A stretch of 64,000 nucleotides of DNA from assembly GCF_001277255.1 (NCBI RefSeq), contig NZ_CP012264.1, forward strand, positions 1,798,001-1,862,000, read 5' to 3'. The translations under genes were made by a program, and so were the position numbers. The notes below the pieces were generated by a model. It did no database searches. It had not been told where the DNA came from and was given only the letters and a program-made list of their open reading frames with translations. Below, piece by piece: positions 18,262 through 27,266 of this stretch (positions are counted from its first letter, which is position 1; every line of letters begins with the position of its first letter). The DNA comes from Cronobacter condimenti 1330 (GTDB taxonomy: Bacteria; Pseudomonadota; Gammaproteobacteria; Enterobacterales; Enterobacteriaceae).

Positions 18262-18287
18262 TACATCCCCGGCGAGCCGGGGATGTA
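18262..18287. terminator. Long GC-rich hairpin between nadE and yddG
   Basis: TACATCCCCGGC and GCCGGGGATGTA form a perfect 12-bp stem with only GA between. It has no T tract in either direction, so it may end or stabilise the nadE transcript rather than be a classical terminator. Confidence 0.5.
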
Positions 18288-18296
18288 TCCGGGCGA

Positions 18297-19124
18297 TTAC
18301 TGTTTCCAGAAATCGTCGAAAACAGTGATGGGTGGACGACGTTTGTGTTCGGTTTTGACATACCAGCCGTCGATGATTTGGCTGATTTTTTCATCGACAG
18401 GTTTACCTTCCAGGTAATCATCAATGTTGTCATAGGTGACGCCCAGCGCCACTTCGTCCGGGAGCGACGGACGATCGTCTTCCAGATCGGCGGTCGGCAC
18501 TTTCAGGTAAAGATGTTCCGGGCAGCCCAGTGTTTTTAGCAGCTGTTTGCCCTGACGTTTATTCAGGCGGAACAGGGGGTTGATGTCAGTGCCGCCATCG
18601 CCATATTTTGTGTAAAAGCCGGTTACGGCTTCGGCAGCATGGTCAGTGCCCACCACCACGCCTTTGGTCATCCCGGCGATGCTGTACTGGGCTTTCATAC
18701 GCTCGCGCGCTTTCTCATTACCGCGAACAAAATCGCTCAGTTCGATTCCTGCCTCGCGCAGTGCTTTTTCGCTCGCCAGTACCGACTCTTTAATGTTGAC
18801 CGTCAGCACTTTATCCGGCTGGATGAAGGCCAGCGCGTCTTGGCAGTCTTTTTCATCAAACTGTACGCCGAAAGGCAGGCGCACCGCGATAAACTGGTAG
18901 CTCTGATCGCCCGTTTCGTCACGCAGTTCCGTGATGGCAAGCTGGCTTAGTTTGCCCGCAAGGGTGGAATCCTGACCGCCACTGATGCCAAGCACCAGGG
19001 TTTTCAGAAACGGATAGGCTTTCAGATAAGCCTTCATAAAATCGACGCTACGGCGGATCTCTTCGTTTGCGTCAATCTGTGGTTTTACCCCAAGCGCCTG
19101 AATAATTTCTTGTTGTAATGCCAT
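18297..19124 (-). CDS. nadE: NH3-dependent NAD+ synthetase
   Basis: Last step of NAD synthesis: deamido-NAD, ATP and ammonia to NAD. It has 275 residues, as in E. coli, and no glutaminase domain. The PP-loop ATP-pyrophosphatase motif LGISGGQDSTLAGKLSQ lies near residues 45-60. DPLFRL-like sequence (here INPLFRLNKRQGKQLL) and the C-terminal HKRRPPITVFDDFW are conserved. It is divergent from osmE across 252 bp; I saw no NadR-type TGTTTA-N6-TAAACA box there. Confidence 0.97.
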   Translation of the reverse strand: MALQQEIIQALGVKPQIDANEEIRRSVDFMKAYLKAYPFLKTLVLGISGGQDSTLAGKLSQLAITELRDETGDQSYQFIAVRLPFGVQFDEKDCQDALAFIQPDKVLTVNIKESVLASEKALREAGIELSDFVRGNEKARERMKAQYSIAGMTKGVVVGTDHAAEAVTGFYTKYGDGGTDINPLFRLNKRQGKQLLKTLGCPEHLYLKVPTADLEDDRPSLPDEVALGVTYDNIDDYLEGKPVDEKISQIIDGWYVKTEHKRRPPITVFDDFWKQ

Positions 19125-19376
19125 TTACCCCTCCAGTCTGGTTCGCCCGCAACGCGCAGGCATTGAAATGGTTATCTGTTAAAGCTAACCCGTTGTGAGC
19201 AAAACGACAAGTTGTCGCCGCTCTGCCGCCGTCGTGCGGGGCGCTCGCGGTTTTTAGGCAGGCAAAAGGCCTGCGAGGAATACTCTTAATTTCTGTGTGT
19301 TTCGGGTAACGAGTTGAAAAATGTTATTTTATATTCCAGGCTTATCTGCACACGCTGAAAAAAAGAGGATGACACA

Positions 19377-19718
19377 ATGAACAAGAAGTTTGCAGGATTT
19401 CTGGGTGCAGCGGCAGTGATGACCATGCTGGCAGGGTGTACGGCTTACGATCGTACCGCCGATCAGTTTACCCAGCCGGTGGTTAAAGATGTGAAAAAAG
19501 GCATGAGCCGTCAGCAGGTCATGCAGATTGCGGGTAAACCTTCTTCTGAAGTGACCATGATCCACGCGCGCGGCACCTGCCAGACCTATATTCTGGGCAG
19601 CCGCAACGGCAAAACCGAAACCTATTTCGTCGCGCTGGACGAAACAGGTCACGTACTGAACTCTGGTTACCAGACCTGTTCTGAGTACGATACCGACCCG
19701 CAGGCACCGAAACAGTAA
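19377..19718 (+). CDS. osmE: Osmotically induced lipoprotein OsmE
   Basis: Outer-membrane lipoprotein of the SmpA/OmlA fold, 113 residues (E. coli 112). The lipobox is LAGC, acylated Cys near residue 22; the core VKKGMSRQQVMQIAGKPSSE is the family signature. In E. coli it is induced by high osmolarity and stationary phase. In E. coli the chb operon lies between osmE and katE; here only 115 bp with two terminators separate them. Confidence 0.94.
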   Translation: MNKKFAGFLGAAAVMTMLAGCTAYDRTADQFTQPVVKDVKKGMSRQQVMQIAGKPSSEVTMIHARGTCQTYILGSRNGKTETYFVALDETGHVLNSGYQTCSEYDTDPQAPKQ

Positions 19719-19730
19719 TTGCGGTGAACA

Positions 19731-19758
19731 AAAAAAACCGGCTCCGGCCGGTTTTTTT
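19731..19758 (+). terminator. Terminator of osmE
   Basis: A-tract, ACCGGC, loop TCCG, GCCGGT and seven T form a 12-bp stem that can work on both strands. Confidence 0.9.
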
Positions 19759-19789
19759 GTGCCTGTCACACATACATTACGGGCCATAA

Positions 19790-19814
19790 AAAACGCCGCA
19801 TTACGCGGCGTTTT
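19790..19814 (-). terminator. Terminator of katE
   Basis: AAAACGCCGC (19790-19799) pairs with GCGGCGTTTT (19805-19814) around ATTAC; on the minus strand a T run follows. It lies just beyond the katE stop. Confidence 0.85.
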
Positions 19815-19833
19815 AGCGTGTGACAAACGGCAA

Positions 19834-22089
19834 TTAGGCCGGGATCGAGGCGACTTTCGGAGTACGCGCCCAGACGCGGTGGCAGGCGAGCTGGTGAATG
19901 AAATCATCCATGAAACTGCCTGAAGCATCATCGGCTTCAACGATCCCTTCTTCCCCCGTATCCGGTACGGCGAGCCGGCTTTTCAGGCCACGCGCATCGC
20001 CCATCAGGCCGATCGCTTTAAGGTGCTTGTAGGCCTCCAGCAGGTAGTACACGGCATCACCGTTATCGGCAAGCGCGCTTGCCGCACCCCCCGGTACCAG
20101 AACGGCGTCCACCGTGACGGACGGCGAACCTGAGAACGTACCTGCTATCTCAAGCTGTGAACCGTCATCGGCAGTGACGCTACCCATGCGGCTGTACAAC
20201 AGTTTCGCGTGCACGCCGTGTGATTTCAGCGCCTGCAACATCGCGAGCAGATCGGCGGATTTCACCTTATCGTTGAGCAGTACGGCGACCACACGGCCTT
20301 TTACTGTGCCGCCTGGCATTGCATAAAGGCTCAAGGACGGATCTTTTTTCAGCCCGTTGACATCTTTTGGCGGCGCAACGTGCATCTGCTCATCCGAAAG
20401 CGTAATGCCAAGGTTGTTCGCCACCGGATTCGCCAGTGAAATATCGATATGGCAGAGGTGATCCACCACGCGCTCGCGGATATAGCTGCGCACTACTTTG
20501 CTGAGCTCAAAGCTGAACGCATCAATAATGTGGCGCTGCTCGACTGGCGTCTGGCTTTGCCAGAAGAGACGCGGCTGCGAGTAATACTCATTGAATGACG
20601 GGCTGCGCTCGCGGATTTTATGGCCCTCAACGCGCACCTGATGACTTTCAAACCCGCCGGCTTTTGGCGCAGACGGTGTTTCGCGCGGCCAGTTGTCGTT
20701 AATCGAGTTCGGTTCATAGTTGGCCGGGTTGGTGTCGATATCCATCCGGTGCATGCCGTCACGCTGGAAGTTATGGTAAGGGCAGGTCGGGCGGTTAATG
20801 GGGATTTCGTGGAAATTGGGCCCGCCTAAACGGCTTATTTGGGTGTCGGTGTAGGAGAAAAGACGCCCCTGCAACAGCGGATCGTTGCTGAAATCCAGCC
20901 CCGGTACGATATGCCCCGGGTGAAATGCCGCCTGCTCGTTTTCCGCGAAGAAGTTATCGGGGTTGCGGTTCAGCACCATTTTGCCGACCAGTTGCACAGG
21001 CACCAGCTCTTCCGGAATCAGTTTGGTGGCATCCAGCAGGTCGAAATCAAATTTGAACTCATCCTCTTCAGGGATCAGCTGCACGCCGAGTTCATATTCA
21101 GGGTAGTCGCCCGCTTCAATCGCCTCCCACAGATCGCGACGGTGAAAATCCGGATCGCGGCCGGTGAGCTTCTGTGATTCGTCCCAGAGTAAAGAAGCTT
21201 TGCCCGCCACCGGCTTCCAGTGGAAGCGCACAAACGTGCCTTTGCCTTCGGCATTGATAAAGCGGAAGGTATGAATGCCGAAGCCTTCCATAGTGCGGTA
21301 GCTGCGCGGAATGCCGCGGTCAGACATCGCCCACATCACGTTATGCAACGTCTCCGGCTGGAGCGAGACGTAATCCCAGAATGTGTCATGCGCGCTCTGT
21401 CCTTGTGGAATCGCCCAGTGCGGCTCCGGCTTCACGGCATGCACGAAATCCGGGAACTTATGGGCGTCCTGAATGAAAAAGACCGGCGTGTTATTACCTA
21501 CCAGATCAAAAATCCCTTCTTCGGTATAAAACTTAGTGGCAAAACCACGGATGTCGCGCACCGTATCTGCCGAGCCCGCGTTGCCCTGAACGGTAGAGAA
21601 GCGCACAAACACCGGCGTGATTTTTTGCGGGTCGCTTAAAAAGGCAGCTTTGGTAATGTCGCTCAGGCTTTTGTAGGGCTGAAAGTAGCCGTGCGCGGCG
21701 GAACCGCGGGCGTGAACGATACGTTCAGGGATACGTTCATGGTCAAAATGCGTGATCTTTTCGCGCAGGATAAAATCTTCCAGCAGCGTCGGGCCGCGGG
21801 TGCCGGCCCGCAACGAGTTCTGATCGTCGGCGATGCGTACGCCCTGGTTGGTCGTTAGCGCCTCGTTCTCACCTCCTTTGCGAAAGGTTTCCAGCGCGCT
21901 GAGCTTATCGTTTGAGACCTGCGGTGCTTTCACGCTGCCCGGCGCGGTCGGCTGCTCGCCAGGCGGGGTCGGCGCCGGAGAAGGGCGGTGGGAGCCATCG
22001 GCAGGTGCCAGCGAACCCATACCTGGTTTAGATGACTGTGCGTCGTGGAACGGGGCCTGGTGGTTAGGGCGTTTCTCATCATTCGACAT
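19834..22089 (-). CDS. katE: Catalase HPII (hydroperoxidase II)
   Basis: Large-subunit monofunctional catalase with heme d, active in stationary phase. It has 751 residues (E. coli 753). I chose the ATG at 22089 (MSNDEKRPNHQ), seven bases after AGGAGA; a longer frame to 22134 adds 15 unrelated residues. The catalytic His is in VHARGSAAHGYF (near 126), the Asn in DLVGNNTPVFF (near 199) and the proximal heme Tyr in RLFSYTDTQ (near 413). The C-terminal flavodoxin-like domain typical of HPII is present from about residue 600. In E. coli it is RpoS-dependent. Confidence 0.97.
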   Translation of the reverse strand: MSNDEKRPNHQAPFHDAQSSKPGMGSLAPADGSHRPSPAPTPPGEQPTAPGSVKAPQVSNDKLSALETFRKGGENEALTTNQGVRIADDQNSLRAGTRGPTLLEDFILREKITHFDHERIPERIVHARGSAAHGYFQPYKSLSDITKAAFLSDPQKITPVFVRFSTVQGNAGSADTVRDIRGFATKFYTEEGIFDLVGNNTPVFFIQDAHKFPDFVHAVKPEPHWAIPQGQSAHDTFWDYVSLQPETLHNVMWAMSDRGIPRSYRTMEGFGIHTFRFINAEGKGTFVRFHWKPVAGKASLLWDESQKLTGRDPDFHRRDLWEAIEAGDYPEYELGVQLIPEEDEFKFDFDLLDATKLIPEELVPVQLVGKMVLNRNPDNFFAENEQAAFHPGHIVPGLDFSNDPLLQGRLFSYTDTQISRLGGPNFHEIPINRPTCPYHNFQRDGMHRMDIDTNPANYEPNSINDNWPRETPSAPKAGGFESHQVRVEGHKIRERSPSFNEYYSQPRLFWQSQTPVEQRHIIDAFSFELSKVVRSYIRERVVDHLCHIDISLANPVANNLGITLSDEQMHVAPPKDVNGLKKDPSLSLYAMPGGTVKGRVVAVLLNDKVKSADLLAMLQALKSHGVHAKLLYSRMGSVTADDGSQLEIAGTFSGSPSVTVDAVLVPGGAASALADNGDAVYYLLEAYKHLKAIGLMGDARGLKSRLAVPDTGEEGIVEADDASGSFMDDFIHQLACHRVWARTPKVASIPA

Positions 22090-22299
22090 TGAACTCGTCT
22101 CCTTTCCTTTTCTTAAGCAGTCAGATGACTGCATGAAATGTAAGGTAACTATAGAACAGGCTTGAAGTTATTGCGGAAAAGAGGGCGGCGCAAAAAGCGG
22201 CAAATGAACGGTACATCGCACGCATGATGCGACGGAACGCCGTCCGATCCGCTATCATAGTGGTTTATCTTTTGTTTCCAGCCAGTGAATCCGACGCTT

Positions 22300-22530
22300 A
22301 TGAAACCACTTCGTCATCAGAATCGTCCCGTTATCAGCTATGTTCCACGCGTAGAGCCCGCCCCGCCGGATCATGCGGATCGCATGGAGGGATTTGACGA
22401 TGTCTGGGTGCTGAAGGGCAAATATGTGGCGTTTGTGATGTCCGGGGATAGTTTTCGCCGTTCGCCTGTGTTCAGCACCCCGGAAGCCGCCCAGCGCTGG
22501 GCGAATCAGCTCAAACAGGATGAGGTATAA
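22300..22530 (+). CDS. cedA: Cell division activator CedA
   Basis: Small DNA-binding protein of 76 residues that in E. coli relieves division block in a dnaA(cos) mutant. MKPLRHQNRPVISYVPRVEPAPP and the central DDVWVLKGKYVAFVM match E. coli CedA closely. ATG 22300 fits the E. coli start; GTG 22285 is in frame and would add five residues. No strong ribosome site is visible. It is divergent from katE. Confidence 0.88.
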   Translation: MKPLRHQNRPVISYVPRVEPAPPDHADRMEGFDDVWVLKGKYVAFVMSGDSFRRSPVFSTPEAAQRWANQLKQDEV

Positions 22531-22576
22531 GACGCATATCGTCGCGACGCGCCGAAGAAAAATGTCGCCTGACCTG

Positions 22577-22607
22577 AAAAAAAGCCCGCCGGATAGCGGG
22601 CTTTTTT
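22577..22607 (+). terminator. Terminator of cedA
   Basis: A7, GCCCGC, loop CGGATA, GCGGGC and T6: a strong intrinsic terminator. Confidence 0.9.
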
Positions 22608-22645
22608 ACGTCCTGAGTCCGCACGTATGGATAGCGGCAAAAACA

Positions 22646-22671
22646 AAACCCCGGCACAGGGGCCGGGGTTT
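22646..22671 (-). terminator. Terminator of tcyP
   Basis: AAACCCCGGC and GCCGGGGTTT pair around ACAGGG; on the minus strand it is followed by TTTTGTTTTT. It lies 25 bases after the tcyP stop. Confidence 0.85.
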
Positions 22672-22695
22672 ACAAAGATAACCTTTATTCTGCGA

Positions 22696-24087
22696 TTAAC
22701 GGTGCGCCAGTTCGGCTTCGTCGTCGCTGTTCAGAACGGTTTTATCCGTTTGCTTCAGCCACTGGCTGGTGAGCGTACCTGCGGTCATCGAACCACTGAC
22801 GTTCAGCGCGGTACGGCCCATGTCGATAAGCGGCTCAACGGAGATAAGCAGCGCCACCAGCGTGACCGGCAGGCCCATCGCAGGCAGGACAATAAGTGCC
22901 GCAAAGGTTGCGCCGCCACCGACACCCGCCACACCGGCAGAGCTTAAGGTAACAATGCCCACCAGGGTGGCAATCCATACCGGGTCAAGGGGGTTGATGC
23001 CAACTGTCGGGGCGACCATTACAGCAAGCATTGTCGGGTAAAGGCCCGCGCAGCCGTTCTGGCCAATCGTCGCGCCAAAGGAGGCAGCGAACGAGGCGAT
23101 CGATTCCGGCACGCCCAGACGACGTGTCTGCGCTTCGACATTCAGCGGAATGCTGGCGGCGCTGGAGCGGCTGGTAAACGCGAAGGTCAGAACCGGCCAC
23201 ACTTTACGGAAGTAGCGCAGCGGGCTGACGCCGTTCACGGCGAGCAGAATGCCGTGAACCACAAACATAATGCCGAGGCCCAGATACGAGGCGACCACAA
23301 AGCTGCCGAGTTTGATGATGTCCTGCAGGTTGGAGCCTGCTACCACTTTGGTCATCAGCGCCAGCACGCCGTAAGGGGTCAGCTGCATCACCAGACGTAC
23401 CAGTTTCATTACCCAGCTTTGCAGCACGTCAATGGCGGCCAGTACGCGTTCGCCTTTCGGTGCGTCATCTTTCAGCAGCTTCAGTGCCGCCACGCCCAGG
23501 AAGGCGGCGAAAATCACGACGCTGATGATAGAAGTCGGGCTTGCGCCAGTGAGGTCAGCAAACGGGTTTTTCGGAATAAAAGAGAGAATCAGCTGCGGCA
23601 CGGTCAGGTCGGCGACTTTCCCGGCGTAGTTGGTCTGAATGGCGTTCAGGCGCGCGGTTTCCGCGCTGCCCTGCACCAGACCTTCCGCCGTAAGGCCAAA
23701 GAGATTGGTGACCAGCACACCGACCAGTGCGGCGATAAGCGTGGTAAAGAGCAAGGTGCCGATGGTCAGCACGCTGATTTTACCAAGCGATGAGGCGTTA
23801 TGCAGACGCGCGACGGCGCTTAAAATCATCGCAAATACCAGCGGCATCACGATCATCTGCAACAGCTGTACATAGCCGTTACCGACAATGTTAAACCACT
23901 GGATGGAGGTTTTCAGCGTCTCGCTGTCGGAGCCATAAATGGTATGCAGCGCCAGTCCAAAGACCACGCCCATCGCCAGACCGAGTAAAACTTTTTTTGC
24001 GAGGCTCCACTGCGTGTGACGCGTGCGCGCCAGCAATAGCAGCAGAACCACGAACGCAACTACGTTCGCTATCAGTGGAAGATTCAT
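22696..24087 (-). CDS. tcyP: L-cystine symporter TcyP
   Basis: Inner-membrane cystine carrier of the dicarboxylate/amino acid:cation symporter family (DAACS), 463 residues, the same as E. coli TcyP (YdjN). The re-entrant loop signatures are present: FAFTSRSSAASIPLNVEAQ (HP1) and SSAGVAGVGGGATFAALIV (HP2), with FGATIGQNGCAGLYPTM in the helix between. It takes up cystine and related sulfur compounds; in E. coli CysB controls it. The 135 bp upstream hold its promoter and no gene. Confidence 0.96.
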   Translation of the reverse strand: MNLPLIANVVAFVVLLLLLARTRHTQWSLAKKVLLGLAMGVVFGLALHTIYGSDSETLKTSIQWFNIVGNGYVQLLQMIVMPLVFAMILSAVARLHNASSLGKISVLTIGTLLFTTLIAALVGVLVTNLFGLTAEGLVQGSAETARLNAIQTNYAGKVADLTVPQLILSFIPKNPFADLTGASPTSIISVVIFAAFLGVAALKLLKDDAPKGERVLAAIDVLQSWVMKLVRLVMQLTPYGVLALMTKVVAGSNLQDIIKLGSFVVASYLGLGIMFVVHGILLAVNGVSPLRYFRKVWPVLTFAFTSRSSAASIPLNVEAQTRRLGVPESIASFAASFGATIGQNGCAGLYPTMLAVMVAPTVGINPLDPVWIATLVGIVTLSSAGVAGVGGGATFAALIVLPAMGLPVTLVALLISVEPLIDMGRTALNVSGSMTAGTLTSQWLKQTDKTVLNSDDEAELAHR

Positions 24088-24222
24088 CCCCGTACTCCTG
24101 ATGTCTTTATAACCGGCATAGCCGAAATGGCATGCCTTTATGTCGCAAAGGGTATCAGAATCAAAACAGCGTGCCTTATATCCAAATGGAATGGGTTATA
24201 TCAAAACGCGATTTCAGCTTAT

Positions 24223-24813
24223 TTACTGTTCCATCTGGTGATGAATAAAGCGATTAAACGTATTTTGCAGCGAATTGATTATCTCAGATGACCATCGCAC
24301 CGCGCTGTTATCCGGCAGGCTCTGGGGCATCCAGACTGCCCAGACGAAAAGCGCCATGCAGAGCACCCGCTCCAGCTGGTTGCCTTTTTGCGGATAGAGC
24401 AGCGGCAGGCGAAAGCGCCAGCGACACGGCCAGAGCAGCGGCACGCCCGCAGGGGTAATCATGTCGGCAAGGATGTGGCTAAGGTAGCCAAGCACCAGCC
24501 CCTGCAGCGCATCGGCGGGGAGGATCCAGGTTTCCGGCACTTTGAGAAGAAAGAGCGTCAGCCCACCGAAAACGGCGAGCAGGCTGTGCGTAAAGCCCCG
24601 GTGGCCAAACATTCGCGCCACGGGTTTTGAGATCCACTTCAGCCGTTGCCCGAGAAACGATTTCGGGTGATCGATATCCGGCAACAGACAGGTCAGGATG
24701 GCGGAAGGAATAATATGCCACCAGTCGCCCTGCGCCAGCACAGGGGTCAGCTCGGCATTTTTGGCAAACACCGCGCAGGCAATCGAAAAAAGCAGGTGGC
24801 CTTCCGCCGTCAT
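24223..24813 (-). CDS. ydjM: SOS-regulated inner-membrane protein YdjM
   Basis: Membrane-bound metal-dependent hydrolase family protein (DUF457), 196 residues as in E. coli. MTAEGHLLFSIACAVFAKNAEL is nearly identical. Conserved metal-binding candidates are Asp/His in LLPDIDHPKSFLG and FGHRGFTHSLLAV. About four hydrophobic segments. The biochemical role is unknown, but the family acts on lipids in other bacteria. A LexA box lies 16 bases before the start. Confidence 0.94.
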   Translation of the reverse strand: MTAEGHLLFSIACAVFAKNAELTPVLAQGDWWHIIPSAILTCLLPDIDHPKSFLGQRLKWISKPVARMFGHRGFTHSLLAVFGGLTLFLLKVPETWILPADALQGLVLGYLSHILADMITPAGVPLLWPCRWRFRLPLLYPQKGNQLERVLCMALFVWAVWMPQSLPDNSAVRWSSEIINSLQNTFNRFIHHQMEQ

Positions 24814-24828
24814 GATAAAACCCTGTAA

Positions 24829-24844
24829 CTGTCAATCTATCCAG
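24829..24844 (-). promoter_or_regulatory. LexA box of ydjM
   Basis: On the plus strand CTGTCAATCTATCCAG, a CTGT-N8-CCAG match to CTGT-N8-ACAG. A second, weaker half-conserved site lies at 24847-24862 (TTTTTATACAG half). E. coli ydjM also has two adjacent LexA boxes. Confidence 0.78.
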
Positions 24845-24926
24845 TATAGGGTTTTTATACAGTAGAGAAAAGTGGTGACGGTGTAACACTTTGTCACCGC
24901 AGGGCCCGTGACGCCTCGCTTTGAGG

Positions 24927-25682
24927 CTATCGGGCGAGCCAGCCGCCATCGACGGCGAGCGTATAGCCATTCACATAATCTGACGCTGCCGAGGCGAGGA
25001 AAATGACCGGCCCCTGTAAATCTTCTGGTTTACCCCAACGGCCTGCCGGAATACGCGCCAGGATCTCCTCGTTTCGCTCGGTATCTTCACGCAGCGCCTG
25101 GGTATTATTCGTCGCCATATAGCCCGGCGCGATGCCGTTAACGTTGATGCCGTAGGGCGCCCATTCATTGGCGAGCAGTCGGGTGAGGCCCAATACGCCG
25201 CTTTTCGAGGCGGTATAAGAAGGCACGCGAATGCCGCCCTGAAACGAGAGCATCGAGGCGACATTAATAATTTTACCGCCGCTGCCCTGAGCAATGAATT
25301 GCTTCGCGACCGCTTGTGAGAGAAAGAACAGCGCTTTGAGGTTGAGATCCATCACCTCGTCCCAGTCCTTTTCGCTGAAATTAAGGGCCTCGTCGCGACG
25401 AATAATCCCGGCGTTGTTGACCAGGATATCAACGTGGCCCAGCGCCTCGACGGTTCGGGCGACGAGCTCCTGTGGCGGTGCGCTGGCTAAATCTGCCTCA
25501 ATGGCGACAAAACGACGGCCCAACGCATGCACTTTTGCGGCGGTTTCCAGTGCCGGACGGCGGCTGACGCCTGCGATATCACACCCGGCGGCGGCAAGCC
25601 CAAGCGCCATACCTTGTCCCAGGCCGGTATTGCATCCGGTCACCATCGCCACTTTTCCGGCAAGCGTGAATTTGTCCAGCAT
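24927..25682 (-). CDS. kduD: 2-dehydro-3-deoxy-D-gluconate 5-dehydrogenase
   Basis: NAD-dependent short-chain dehydrogenase that acts on 2,5-diketo-3-deoxygluconate in pectin and hexuronate breakdown. It has 251 residues (E. coli 253). The Rossmann motif is TGCNTGLGQG (residues 15-24), then NNAG near 90, and the catalytic Ser, Tyr and Lys in SMLSFQGG and YTASKSG. In E. coli kduD is next to kduI at another locus; here it is alone between hxpB and ydjM, so it is an insertion or a paralogue. A KdgR-like box lies about 100 bases upstream. Confidence 0.9.
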   Translation of the reverse strand: MLDKFTLAGKVAMVTGCNTGLGQGMALGLAAAGCDIAGVSRRPALETAAKVHALGRRFVAIEADLASAPPQELVARTVEALGHVDILVNNAGIIRRDEALNFSEKDWDEVMDLNLKALFFLSQAVAKQFIAQGSGGKIINVASMLSFQGGIRVPSYTASKSGVLGLTRLLANEWAPYGINVNGIAPGYMATNNTQALREDTERNEEILARIPAGRWGKPEDLQGPVIFLASAASDYVNGYTLAVDGGWLAR

Positions 25683-25778
25683 GTTCCGTTCCTCTTTGGC
25701 TCATCTACGCGGCGCAGGGAGATCTCCCTTTCGCATTCAAAGCAATGATAGGAGTCGCCTGAGCAAAAAACAAAAGTA

Positions 25779-25797
25779 AATGAAACTCTGTTTTAAA
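25779..25797 (-). promoter_or_regulatory. KdgR-like operator upstream of kduD
   Basis: AATGAAACTCTGTTTTAAA resembles the KdgR box AATGAAACATTGTTTCATT (about 15 of 19). Its position, 97-115 bases before the kduD start, suits a repressor of pectin and ketodeoxygluconate genes. The assignment is by motif and context only. Confidence 0.6.
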
Positions 25798-25872
25798 ATT
25801 ATGACAGAGGCAAGGTTTCGTCACAAAGCGCGTCATGAAGCCGCCACCGGTACGGCAGCGGTAAAGGTGGGA

Positions 25873-26541
25873 TTAGCCGCGCAAATGCCAGGGTTCAAGC
25901 TCGATCAGCGAATGCAGTTGTACGTTAGCAAGCGCCCAGCGCGCGTCGGTGCGGTTTTCTTCGGCCGGCACGACAATTGAGCGCATCCGCGCGGCTTTTG
26001 TCGCGACCATGCCATTAACGGAGTCTTCCAGCGTTACGCAACAAAGCGGATCGACGCCGAGTTTCGCAGCAGCGTCCAGATAGACCTGCGGGTGCGGTTT
26101 GCTGTACGGCAGATGTTCGGCGGAGGCGAGCGCATCAAAATGTTCGCGCAGCCCGAAAATCGTTAACACGCGCTCCAGCATAAACAGCGGCGAGGCCGAT
26201 GCGAGGCCCACCTTAAGCCCCTGCGATTTGCACAGCGCAATGGCATCCGCCACGCCCGGCAGCAGCGGGCGCTGCTCTTCCACCAGCGTCATGGCGCGGC
26301 TGATGATGCGCTGCGTCACCTCGGCGACTGACGGGCCGTTCCACGGCTGCTGCGCAAACCACAATTCAACGACCAGATCGATGCGAAGCCCTAACGTATC
26401 GGGCAGTTCATGACGGCGTGAGGTATCAACCCCAAGCGTCGCCATCACTTCAAGTTCCGCCTGGTCCCAGAGCGGCTCGGAATCAATCAGTAAACCATCC
26501 ATATCGAAAATAGCGGCGAGAATCTGTCGCGGCGAAGACAT
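25873..26541 (-). CDS. hxpB: Hexitol phosphatase B (HAD superfamily)
   Basis: Cytoplasmic HAD phosphatase of 222 residues, as E. coli YniC/HxpB, which acts on sugar phosphates such as 2-deoxyglucose-6-P and hexitol phosphates. Motif I is FDMDGLLIDSE (residues 12-22), motif II Ser/Thr in LASASP, motif III Lys in YSKPHPQVY and motif IV in LEDSVNG. The cap domain is the small helical type between motifs I and II. It is divergent from yniB. Confidence 0.95.
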   Translation of the reverse strand: MSSPRQILAAIFDMDGLLIDSEPLWDQAELEVMATLGVDTSRRHELPDTLGLRIDLVVELWFAQQPWNGPSVAEVTQRIISRAMTLVEEQRPLLPGVADAIALCKSQGLKVGLASASPLFMLERVLTIFGLREHFDALASAEHLPYSKPHPQVYLDAAAKLGVDPLCCVTLEDSVNGMVATKAARMRSIVVPAEENRTDARWALANVQLHSLIELEPWHLRG

Positions 26542-26701
26542 CGTCTGTCACTCCTTCTTTTTACGCGGGAAAGGATAATCAATAGCCGGAAAAACCCCTT
26601 ATGGCTACCGCTTTCCGCTTGCACGCCGGAAAGTTCAGGCGAAAAGGCGCGTCACGGGGTAAACTTAGGCGAATCTGTCGCGTCGCTATCAAGGGGAAAG
26701 C

Positions 26702-27238
26702 ATGACGTATCAACAAGCTGGACGCATTGGTGTCTTAAAACGCATCGCCGGATGGGTGATTTTCATTCCTGCCACGCTCTCCACTATTATCTCCGTTCTG
26801 AAATTCATGTATCAGCACAGCGAGAAACAGCCTGGCATTAATGCCGTGATGATGGATTTTGCGCATGTGATGATTGAGATGGTGCGTTTTAACACGCCGT
26901 TCCTGAACCTCTTCTGGTACAACTCGCCGCAACCCGATTTCACGCGTGGCGCCAATATCGGCTTCTGGTTGATTTATATTTTAATTTTTGTCGGTCTGGC
27001 GTTACAGGCATCCGGCGCGCGGATGTGCCGTCAGGCGCGGTTTTTACGCGAACATGTCGAAGACAGCCTGATTCTGGAGCGTGCAAAAGGGGAAGAAGGA
27101 CTCACCCGCGAGGCGCTGGATTCACGTATCGTGGTGCCGCGTCATACGATTTTTGTGCAAATCTTTCCGCTCTACGTCCTGCCTGTCATCGTGCTTATCC
27201 TGGGTTACGTGTTCTTTTCGCTGCTCGGCTTTCTGTAA
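26702..27238 (+). CDS. yniB: Inner-membrane protein YniB
   Basis: Conserved protein of 178 residues, same length as E. coli YniB; function unknown. Three hydrophobic segments: about residues 13-35, 85-103 and 152-176. The middle part RQARFLREHVEDSLILERAKGEEG is charged and probably cytoplasmic. It is convergent with yniA. Confidence 0.92.
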   Translation: MTYQQAGRIGVLKRIAGWVIFIPATLSTIISVLKFMYQHSEKQPGINAVMMDFAHVMIEMVRFNTPFLNLFWYNSPQPDFTRGANIGFWLIYILIFVGLALQASGARMCRQARFLREHVEDSLILERAKGEEGLTREALDSRIVVPRHTIFVQIFPLYVLPVIVLILGYVFFSLLGFL

Positions 27239-27266
27239 AGATGGGCGCGCCGCGAAGGCGCGCCCG

